From IMG/VR virus record IMGVR_UViG_3300025168_000320, positions 1-33,691 of that record: 33,691 nt of DNA, one strand, 5' to 3'. The notes below the pieces were generated by a model. That model searched no databases. It was not told where the DNA came from and worked only from the letters and a program-made list of their open reading frames with translations. Positions 23,799 to 29,055 of this stretch are shown piece after piece. Position 1 is the stretch's first letter. Each line of letters opens with the position of its first letter. The stretch is from a virus. The translations under genes and the position numbers were made by a program.

Positions 23799-24245
23799 TT
23801 ACCAGGTTCTTTCGTCTCTAAGTATTGGTCGTAAAATTTTGGGGTCGTGTCTCTTGACCTCTGATTTGATAGGCTTAAGAGGTTGTCTACGATGTAGTTT
23901 TCTATTATACTTAGTTAAGTAACTAAGCTCTGTCTCTCTATCTCTAATCTTGTTATTATGTTTAGACAGTGTCTCTACTGTCTGCATTCTCTCTTCTGCA
24001 TCTAGAACTAGTCTTGCTAGTCTCCAGTGATTTACTCTATGAACTGAGCCACTATTTCTATTGGTTATCTCTAACACGTCAATCTCGTTATAAACCAGGT
24101 TTCGTAGAAATAATATATGCTCTATTAAGTCTTGACTTCTACTAGCTGTTTTGATCAGACCACCATTTAAGTAGAGGTGCCATTTCTTAGAGAGGTACTC
24201 AATTTCTATAGGTAGAATTTCTCTATGATTATTATTAGCTGCCAT
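23799..24245 (-). CDS. Hypothetical basic helical protein
   Basis: 148 aa. First 55 residues form an alpha/beta part (EIEYLSKKWHLYLNGGLIKT); residues about 80-125 are a charged coiled coil (LVLDAEERMQTVETLSKHNN) followed by an Arg/Lys/His-rich tail. Probably nucleic-acid or protein binding. First gene downstream of the terminator at 24293-24319, so its transcription depends on read-through or an unseen promoter. Confidence 0.55.
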   Translation of the reverse strand: MAANNNHREILPIEIEYLSKKWHLYLNGGLIKTASRSQDLIEHILFLRNLVYNEIDVLEITNRNSGSVHRVNHWRLARLVLDAEERMQTVETLSKHNNKIRDRETELSYLTKYNRKLHRRQPLKPIKSEVKRHDPKILRPILRDERTW

Positions 24246-24292
24246 AATTAAATTTCTCTGTAATTTGTTTAATAGATAGTAATTTTATATAG

Positions 24293-24319
24293 AAAAAAGC
24301 CCTTATTTCTAAGGGCTTT
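24293..24319 (-). terminator. Strong intrinsic terminator
   Basis: Minus strand AAAGCCCTTA (24319-24310) pairs perfectly with TAAGGGCTTT (24305-24296), loop of 4 nt, running into TTTTTT (24298-24293). Only 16 bases past the stop of the 151-aa gene. It isolates or attenuates the first gene of the leftward block from those that follow. Confidence 0.85.
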
Positions 24320-24334
24320 AATCTCTCCTAGTTC

Positions 24335-24790
24335 CTATTTTTCTACCTCCTTTTTTATTGTATCTAAAATTTCATCTACTTTGCTAGGTACTTCTAACTT
24401 CTTGCCGTCTTTATCAAAATAGACAGTAACAGATTTAGCGTTAATAGTAAATTCCTTTACTCTACGCTCTACTCTGACTACTTTGTCAGCTAGTAAAGAC
24501 ATTGCTTTAGTTTCTGACTTGTTATAGCTAGTAGGCTCATAGTTAAAAGAAGTTAATTTAGCAACTTCAGATTCAGATATTCTATACTGTTCCACGTTCT
24601 TAGAGTCTGAACAAAAGTGGATATGCTTCTGGCGTTCTTTTGTTTCTACTATGACAAGTTCACCAGATTCAATAGATTTATCTAGTTCGATTACCTTATC
24701 ATTCCAGCCCATAGAAATCAACTGTCTTTTCATCTCTGCTAGTTCTTTATTTGTTTTTTGTAACATGATATTTTCTTTCCTTTGTTTCAT
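24335..24790 (-). CDS. Hypothetical leftward early protein
   Basis: 151 aa from 24790, or 143 aa from MLQKTNKELAEM at 24766. AAGGAGGT lies 12 nt before the first ATG (long) and GGAAAG precedes the second; the start is unresolved. N-terminal helix (NKELAEMKRQLISMGW), an HIHFCSD segment, and a C-terminal strand-helix (VTVYFDKDGKKLEVPSKVDEIL). No domain recognised. Flanked by a perfect terminator downstream and the repeat-rich control region upstream, so it forms its own unit and may be highly expressed. Confidence 0.6.
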   Translation of the reverse strand: MKQRKENIMLQKTNKELAEMKRQLISMGWNDKVIELDKSIESGELVIVETKERQKHIHFCSDSKNVEQYRISESEVAKLTSFNYEPTSYNKSETKAMSLLADKVVRVERRVKEFTINAKSVTVYFDKDGKKLEVPSKVDEILDTIKKEVEK

Positions 24791-25257
24791 TGTTAGTTAA
24801 GTACCTCCTTTCTACCACAAACTTGACCAGGGAGCATAATGAGAATGAGTCTCATTAGTATTAGTGAGCGTTTGGGATTTGGGGAGGTTGTTCATTTGAT
24901 AGAATTTACAAATAATCTAGATAGTATCAAAGCAATAAAAACAGGTTGACAGCGTGTAAGCGTTATGAGCGTTATGGTCTGAAATCCTGGGCGTACTTAA
25001 GAGGAATGTACTGCTAAAAATATATATTATGCAAGTGTTATTTTGATCTGTGATAATGAGACTCAATCTCAGTTGAGCTAGGTGCTAATGATAATGAGAC
25101 CTAATAACAATTGCACTTTTTTCAACCTAATAATGAGACTCAGTATCAATAGGCGAGGGGGGGGTGTCGGGGAGAGAAAGGAAAGCACACAAAGTAGAGT
25201 AATTTTACACAATTTAAGAGTGTATATTTCTTTTCTATAGAATATAGGGTATAAGTC
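24791..25257. other. Non-coding control region
   Basis: 467 bases between the leftward 151-aa gene and the small ORFs above 25258. Besides the TAATGAGACTCA repeats it holds a direct repeat GCGTTATG at 24960-24967 and 24970-24977, an unusual G-rich patch (25154-25180), and short ORFs only (for example a 36-codon plus-strand frame at 24839-24949 that has GGAG 4 nt upstream). Base composition differs from coding DNA on either side. No tRNA seen. Confidence 0.5.
24836..25142. repeat. Repeated TAATGAGACTCA sites (iteron/operator-like cluster)
   Basis: ATAATGAGACTCA occurs exactly at 25053-25065 and 25130-25142; ATAATGAGAC at 25091-25100 is a third copy in the same orientation, giving start-to-start steps of 38 and 39 bp. 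The inverse TGAGTCTCATTA lies at 24846-24857 within the palindrome AATGAGTCTCATT (24844-24856), next to another ATAATGAGA (24836-24844). The surrounding DNA has no convincing gene, and an 8-G run follows at 25157-25164. This is the layout of replication-origin iterons or of a regulator's binding sites. Confidence 0.6.
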
Positions 25258-25350
25258 TTACATAGGAATAGTCTTATTTGTCCCAAATTCATACCAAATC
25301 AGAGGTTTTTTCATTTCTTCTAGTATACATACCAACTTCTTAGTTTTCAT
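25258..25350 (-). CDS. Very small ORF, uncertain
   Basis: 30 codons, MKTKKLVCILEEMKKPLIWY then EFGTNKTIPM. ATG starts 1 base after the preceding stop (TAGTATG). No ribosome site beyond coupling. Listed because it continues a tightly packed series of three minus-strand ORFs; it may be spurious. Confidence 0.25.
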   Translation of the reverse strand: MKTKKLVCILEEMKKPLIWYEFGTNKTIPM

Positions 25351-25351
25351 A

Positions 25352-25519
25352 CTAAATTGGGCGTTCTACAAGCTCCCATTTTTCATGTATATTACACCAA
25401 TTGCTTTTATTAACAATAACATTGCTATAGATGTGTTGTTTTCCACTGATATCATTTAGAGTAATTGGATGGTGGCTGCATCCGTTTGTAAAGAACCACA
25501 CAAAGAAAATTTTTTTCAT
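25352..25519 (-). CDS. Small protein with hydrophobic N-terminus, possible lipoprotein
   Basis: 55 aa. MKKIFFVWFFTNGCSHHPIT: two Lys, a short hydrophobic run, then NGC, which loosely resembles a lipobox (Thr at -3 is atypical and the hydrophobic run is short). The rest (WCNIHEKWELVERPI) is soluble. ATG overlaps the upstream TGA as ATGA. May be a lipoprotein or a soluble small protein. Confidence 0.45.
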   Translation of the reverse strand: MKKIFFVWFFTNGCSHHPITLNDISGKQHIYSNVIVNKSNWCNIHEKWELVERPI

Positions 25520-25662
25520 TTTAAGTTTTTCTTAACCTTTTCTTTTTTTTTAAGTTTAGTATCTGTTGTTTTTGTTTCTACCCAGTCTCCAAATATTTTT
25601 GTATAATTTTTTTCATAACGAGTGAAATTATAAACTCTACTTCGATCGCCTTTAACACTCAT
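25516..25662 (-). CDS. Tiny basic protein, first gene of leftward promoter
   Basis: 48 aa, MSVKGDRSRVYNFTRYEKNY then TKIFGDWVETKTTD and a Lys-rich tail. AAAGG lies 9 nt before the ATG. First ORF downstream of the minus-strand TTGACA-17-TATATT promoter, after a leader of about 100 nt that contains an 18-bp palindrome. Being the first product, it could be an early regulator; no motif recognised. Confidence 0.5.
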   Translation of the reverse strand: MSVKGDRSRVYNFTRYEKNYTKIFGDWVETKTTDTKLKKKEKVKKNLK

Positions 25663-25682
25663 TATTAAAACCTTTCTTTTTG

Positions 25683-25757
25683 GATATTATATATAATATC
25701 TTTTTTCTTTAGTAGTATATATAATATATATTATATATATATAATATTCTCTTATAG
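25683..25757. repeat. AT-only palindromes in leftward leader
   Basis: GATATTATATATAATATC at 25683-25700 is a perfect 18-bp inverted repeat, followed on the plus strand by TTTTTTCTTT. From 25714 to about 25746 the DNA is an almost pure alternating A/T tract with overlapping inverted repeats. It may be a DNA-unwinding element, a regulator site or a leader hairpin of the leftward transcript. Confidence 0.5.
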
Positions 25758-25768
25758 TAACTATATAC

Positions 25769-25797
25769 AATATAAGGACTATATATATAATTGTCAA
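25769..25797 (-). promoter_or_regulatory. Leftward sigma70 promoter
   Basis: Minus strand: consensus -35 TTGACA (25797-25792), 17-bp spacer, -10 TATATT (25774-25769). Predicted start near 25762, reading into the 48-aa gene and the control region. It is arranged back to back with the rightward promoter at 25813-25841, with 15 bp between the -35 boxes. Confidence 0.75.
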
Positions 25798-25812
25798 GTA
25801 AAATAATAGTTC

Positions 25813-25841
25813 TTGTAAAAATAGTGTATACTACTTATATT
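25813..25841 (+). promoter_or_regulatory. Rightward sigma70 promoter giving a leaderless transcript
   Basis: TTGTAA (25813-25818), 17-bp spacer, TATATT (25836-25841). The usual start, about 7 bases after the -10, falls at 25848, the A of the ATG of the next gene. No Shine-Dalgarno sequence precedes that ATG. A second -10-like TATACT lies inside the spacer at 25827-25832 but lacks a -35. Confidence 0.6.
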
Positions 25842-25847
25842 GAGTGT

Positions 25848-26048
25848 ATGCGAAATTATAAAAAACAAGATGCACTTAGCTATTGTTGTAACTGGGATGC
25901 TGGTAAATGTCTAGGTTGTGATATTCGTAGTAAAGATAATATCTTAATTATGTATATTGATTCTAAGAAAGCTGGAAAGGAATGTACTATTGATAAAGAA
26001 TGTAATTATTTTAACAGAGTAGTTGTACCAGGAATAATTAAAGAATGA
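25848..26048 (+). CDS. Small Cys-rich protein, first gene of rightward operon
   Basis: 66 aa from ATG 25848 (MRNYKKQDALSYCCNWDAGK); a TTG at 25791 in the same frame falls in the promoter and is rejected. Cysteine pattern: CC-N-W-D-A-G-K-C-L-G-C, then AGKEC and KECNYF, about six to seven Cys suitable for a zinc or disulphide fold, ending NRVVVPGI. I associate this C-C-N-W...G-C-x-G-C...C-x-Y-F shape with an uncharacterised aquatic phage family. Leaderless expression from the divergent promoter suggests an early regulator. Stop overlaps the next ATG (ATGA). Confidence 0.7.
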   Translation: MRNYKKQDALSYCCNWDAGKCLGCDIRSKDNILIMYIDSKKAGKECTIDKECNYFNRVVVPGIIKE

Positions 26049-26410
26049 AAAGGAGTCAAATGAGAGAGAAAGAAGTTATAAAGGCGATAGAAACATCGTA
26101 TCCAGAGATGATGAAGAGGTTCAGCAAGATAACAGATGAACAATATAAGTTATTCTGCAGAAAGCAATATGACTATGGTAGCGGCAATATTACACTTGGT
26201 GGAGATTTAGACAAAGAAGACGATAGAATGCTAGCCTTGATTGCTTTGGTTATTAGAATGAACGATAAAGTAAATCGCTTAAAGAATATTCTTGTAAAGC
26301 ATAGAGGTAAGAACGCTGTTACTGATGAAACTTATCTAGATGCATTCAAGGATTTATCTATCTATGGTGTGATAGCTCAATTAGTATCTGAAAAAATCTG
26401 GGGTAAATAA
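26045..26410 (+). CDS. Nucleotide modification-associated domain 1 (DUF1599/Nmad1)-like protein
   Basis: 121 aa. KITDEQYKLFCRKQYDYGSGNITLGG followed by LIALVIRMNDKVNRLKNIL, VTDETYLDAFKDLSIYGVIAQ and WGK matches the Nmad1 pattern K--DYG--N, iRm-DK--Rl, DE---Da--Dl--Y. The family is linked by context to phage base modification and resembles MazG-like nucleotide-binding helical bundles; the reaction is not established. With the cytosine methyltransferase it hints at altered DNA bases. ATGA overlap with the previous gene. Confidence 0.7.
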   Translation: MKRSQMREKEVIKAIETSYPEMMKRFSKITDEQYKLFCRKQYDYGSGNITLGGDLDKEDDRMLALIALVIRMNDKVNRLKNILVKHRGKNAVTDETYLDAFKDLSIYGVIAQLVSEKIWGK

Positions 26411-26487
26411 TGATATTACTTAAATTAATAGAATCTTATATTTTAAAGTTTGCTTTTTTCTTAGTTAAATTGGGAGATAAACGATGA
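26410..26487 (+). CDS. 25-residue hydrophobic micro-ORF between coupled genes
   Basis: MILLKLIESYILKFAFFLVK then LGDKR. ATG shares a base with the upstream TAA (TAATG), and its TGA overlaps the next ATG (ATGA). This fills the 73-nt gap exactly and would be a single amphipathic/membrane helix. GGGAG for the next gene lies in its last codons. It may be a real micro-peptide or only a coupling device. Confidence 0.4.
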   Translation: MILLKLIESYILKFAFFLVKLGDKR

Positions 26488-27449
26488 AATGGTCAGCAGA
26501 GGAAACAAGTATAGTCAGGCAGTATGAGAACACTAGTAAAAAAGCTTCTGATATTTATCAGCAGCTATTTGCAAGTGGTTATGATCGTACCTTGAAAGCA
26601 GTTCGAAGAAAAATTGAGTCAATGCATTTAGGTAAGCCTTATAAAAACCTTGATATCAGTAAACTACCGAAGATACTCATGTTGGATATTGAGACAACCC
26701 CTATACCAGTGTGGGCTTGGAGCTTAGGAAAGCAGTATGTCCAGACTCACAGCATGATGAAAGATAGCAATGGAAAGATTATAGACTGGTATGTCTTGAG
26801 TTGGTCGGCTAAATGGCTTTATGACGATGAAGTATTAAGTGATGTCCTAACATCAAAAGAAGCAATAGATAGAAATGACAAGAGAGTATTAGAATCTGCT
26901 TGGAAACTTCTTGATGAAGCTGATATAATTATTGCTCATAATGGAGATAAGTTTGATTTAAGAAAAATAAAAGCTAGATTCCTTTCAAATGGTATTATGC
27001 CTCCAATGCCTTATAAAACTATAGATACATTGAAGGTTGCAAGGAAAGAGTTTGCGTTAACCTCTAACAAACAAGATTATATTACTAGATTGTTAGGTGT
27101 TCAAAAAAAGCTAGATACAGATTTTCAATTATGGGTTGATTGTATGAATGGAGATACGGAAGCTTTAAAGAAAATGGAAGAATATAATAAGCATGATGTT
27201 CTAGGGTTAGAGCAGATGTACTTAAAGCTTAGACCTTACATATCTGGACATCCTAATATAGCAGTAATGATGGAAGAAAATGTATGTTCTTCCTGTGGTA
27301 GTGACTCATTAAATAGCGTTGGAAAGTATTATTATACTGGTTCAAGTAGATATGAGTTATATTACTGTAGTGGTTGTATGTCTCCTCATATTAGAGGTAA
27401 AAACAATGTATCTGAAAAAAATATATTTATAAGGTCAACTGCTAAGTAA
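26484..27449 (+). CDS. DEDDy 3'-5' exonuclease with HTH start and zinc-ribbon end
   Basis: 321 aa. Residues 1-48 (KWSAEETSIVRQYEN..., RTLKAVRRKIESM) look like a SANT/Myb-type helix-turn-helix. The RNase H-like exonuclease fold follows: LDIET (Asp68, Glu70), AHNGDKFD (151-158) and YNKHD (Tyr234, Asp238), i.e. the DEDDy set, closest in style to YprB-type predicted nucleases. A zinc ribbon CSSC (268-271) and CSGC (295-298) closes the protein. No polymerase domain. It may proofread, trim recombination ends, or degrade host nucleic acid. GGGAG 8 nt before ATG. Confidence 0.85.
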   Translation: MKWSAEETSIVRQYENTSKKASDIYQQLFASGYDRTLKAVRRKIESMHLGKPYKNLDISKLPKILMLDIETTPIPVWAWSLGKQYVQTHSMMKDSNGKIIDWYVLSWSAKWLYDDEVLSDVLTSKEAIDRNDKRVLESAWKLLDEADIIIAHNGDKFDLRKIKARFLSNGIMPPMPYKTIDTLKVARKEFALTSNKQDYITRLLGVQKKLDTDFQLWVDCMNGDTEALKKMEEYNKHDVLGLEQMYLKLRPYISGHPNIAVMMEENVCSSCGSDSLNSVGKYYYTGSSRYELYYCSGCMSPHIRGKNNVSEKNIFIRSTAK

Positions 27450-27451
27450 TC

Positions 27452-27480
27452 TTGACTTTATGTGTAAAACAGCTTATATT
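27452..27480 (+). promoter_or_regulatory. Rightward promoter of the packaging operon
   Basis: TTGACT (27452-27457), 17-bp spacer, TATATT (27475-27480), then GAATATTAA and the terminase small-subunit ATG at 27490. Expected start 27486-27489 leaves a leader of 0-4 nt and there is no Shine-Dalgarno site, so the first message is effectively leaderless. Confidence 0.7.
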
Positions 27481-27489
27481 GAATATTAA

Positions 27490-28254
27490 ATGATTACCCG
27501 AAAGATAAATAAGGTAAATCATCCTATCTATGAGAATGTTAAAGAATTCCAGAGGTACAATCCTGAGGTTGATGTTGTCAGCAATTGGAGGAAAGGCACC
27601 GAGGGTAGCTGGGTAGTTTCAGACGATAGACAAGTTTGTCAGGTTTTGAAACGCGGGGAGTTGCGAGCGTCTGCTTCTAATAAAGTAATTAGAAATTATA
27701 TCAGGATACCTCTGGGAACTTTTGTTTGTGATGAAAAAGTTAAGATAGAAGGAGAGCCTAGGAAGAATCTTTATTCATTTGGCTTGGCTAATAAAAGTGC
27801 TTATAGGCACAAGATTGAGAAAAAAGAAACAACTCAAAGAGAGTTTTTGTTTGCTCAATTTGTGGCTAAAGGCGAAAACATAGTAGATGCTTTTTTAAAA
27901 GCTTATCCTACAAATAATCGTCGTTATGCGGAAGGTCAAGCTAAAATTTTATTAAAAGCAAAGAGGGTACAAAAATTGATTAGAGATGAAATAGACAAAG
28001 TTCTTGTAGATGCTGATATCACTCCTTTGTATCTTTTAGAGCAAATGAGAAGTATTGTAGATAGCGGTGATTCTCAAGACAGAGATAAAATTCAAGCAAT
28101 AAAAACCTTAATGCAGATTAGCGGAATGATGGATACTGAAAAGAGAACTGAATCCGTTGCTGTATTCCAAGGATTTACAAAGGAGCAATTAGATGCGATC
28201 GGGTCAGGCGAAGTCAAACAGCTTGCAGCGGCTGAAAAAGAAGTTGAACTCTAA
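27490..28254 (+). CDS. Terminase small subunit
   Basis: 254 aa. The C-terminal half carries the small-terminase HTH pattern: QREFLFAQFVAKGENIVDAFLKAYPTNN, A-GQAKILLKAKRVQKLI, then ITPLYLLEQMRSIVDSGDSQDRDKIQAIKTLMQISGMM. It recognises the packaging start and hands DNA to the large subunit. The N-terminal 100 residues (basic, beta-like; SNWRKGTEGSWVVSDDRQVCQVLKRG) are an extra domain, perhaps another HTH. It starts directly after a promoter. Confidence 0.8.
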   Translation: MITRKINKVNHPIYENVKEFQRYNPEVDVVSNWRKGTEGSWVVSDDRQVCQVLKRGELRASASNKVIRNYIRIPLGTFVCDEKVKIEGEPRKNLYSFGLANKSAYRHKIEKKETTQREFLFAQFVAKGENIVDAFLKAYPTNNRRYAEGQAKILLKAKRVQKLIRDEIDKVLVDADITPLYLLEQMRSIVDSGDSQDRDKIQAIKTLMQISGMMDTEKRTESVAVFQGFTKEQLDAIGSGEVKQLAAAEKEVEL

Positions 28255-28417
28255 ACGTTGTGACCTTTGTGGGTCAAAATTATTTCCTAAAGCTTTTATA
28301 ATACAAAACTTAGACAGTGACAATATCTACGTAGAATGCGTAAACTGCCTTACTGTTTATGACGAAAAGTTAGAAATAGATAGTGTCGGTTTACCAGATA
28401 TACATGGAGTGAGTTAA
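28193..28417 (+). CDS. Small zinc-ribbon protein overlapping terminase small subunit
   Basis: 74 aa. CDLCGSKL (23-30) and CVNCLTVY (49-56) form one four-Cys zinc site. AAGGAG 7 nt before the ATG, inside the terminase gene, is a strong start signal, so the 62-nt overlap is real. Its stop overlaps the next ATG. Possibly binds the packaging complex or DNA; unknown. Confidence 0.65.
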   Translation: MRSGQAKSNSLQRLKKKLNSKRCDLCGSKLFPKAFIIQNLDSDNIYVECVNCLTVYDEKLEIDSVGLPDIHGVS

Positions 28418-28665
28418 TGAAAAAAGTCAATTTTAATTTAGAAATAGAAGTTCATAAAGATTTAAAAAATGAAATTCTTAAAGAATATATTTCTAGTTAT
28501 CTTATAAATCAACAAGCATTTGATGATTTTAGATTAAACATTATTGGAGGAAAAACCTATCCTAAAAATTTTGAGATAGGTTGTGTAAAGTTTGATTTAA
28601 AAAATGATAAGATAACTGAGATAAGACCTTTAAAGAAAAAAGCTAAAAAGAAAGCTAAGAAATGA
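28417..28665 (+). CDS. Hypothetical protein with Lys-rich tail
   Basis: 82 aa. N-terminal strand (VNFNLEIEVH), a helix, and a C-terminal strand followed by PLKKKAKKKAKK, a nucleic-acid-like basic tail. Coupled on both sides (TAATG; ATGA). No family recognised. Confidence 0.6.
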   Translation: MKKVNFNLEIEVHKDLKNEILKEYISSYLINQQAFDDFRLNIIGGKTYPKNFEIGCVKFDLKNDKITEIRPLKKKAKKKAKK

Positions 28666-29012
28666 AATTAGCTGTATATGGAACATTAAGAAGTGGAAAT
28701 AAAAATACAGGTATATTAGAAAACTCCTCATTAGTTTTTCCAGGGCATCATACTTTTCCAGCAGTTATTCAAAATAATAATGGTTCTGGAACTGTAGTAG
28801 AAGTCCATGATGTAGATAAAGAAGATTTAGCAAGGTATGATATCTATGAAGGCATTAAATCTGGACTTTATAGAAGAGTAAAGGCTGATGTCAAAATGGA
28901 TAATGGAGATATAGAAAATGCCTGGGTGTATGTTGCTGGAGATGAATTAATGCAAAGAAGTAATTCTTTTAAGGTTATTCAAAGCGGAGATTGGTACAAT
29001 AGAAAATTTTAA
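28662..29012 (+). CDS. Gamma-glutamylcyclotransferase / AIG2-like protein
   Basis: 116 aa, full length for the family. YGTLRSG (6-12) is the substrate-binding loop; LARYDIYEGIKSGLYRR (56-72) contains the conserved acidic residues and Tyr-Arg of the cyclotransferase fold; NAWVYVAGD forms the last strand. These enzymes cleave gamma-glutamyl amines to 5-oxoproline and free amine. It may undo or complete the reaction of the amidoligase at 19525-20817, with which AIG2-like proteins are known to be associated by genome context. Embedded between terminase subunits, ATGA overlap upstream. Confidence 0.85.
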   Translation: MKLAVYGTLRSGNKNTGILENSSLVFPGHHTFPAVIQNNNGSGTVVEVHDVDKEDLARYDIYEGIKSGLYRRVKADVKMDNGDIENAWVYVAGDELMQRSNSFKVIQSGDWYNRKF

Positions 29013-29055
29013 CATAGTATCTAGTAATCTTTCTGAAAAAGAAAGAGTCTTAAAT

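Noticed and set aside
24794-24837. 14-codon minus-strand leader peptide ahead of the 151-aa gene
   Set aside because: Too short and without regulatory codon runs or alternative hairpins to support attenuation.
24839-24949. 36-codon plus-strand ORF with GGAG upstream
   Set aside because: It lies across the repeat cluster, has no promoter and no recognisable protein pattern; listed in the control-region entry but not called as a gene.
24946-24977. Plus-strand TTGACA upstream of two GCGTTATG repeats as promoter
   Set aside because: No acceptable -10 at 16-18 bp spacing.
24791-25257. tRNA or CRISPR array in the control region
   Set aside because: No cloverleaf with a TTCRA arm found; the repeats are 10-13 bases with non-uniform neighbours, not CRISPR-like.
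25791-25847. N-terminal extension of the Cys-rich gene from a TTG
   Set aside because: The extra 19 codons lie in the divergent promoter; the ATG at 25848 matches the predicted transcript start.
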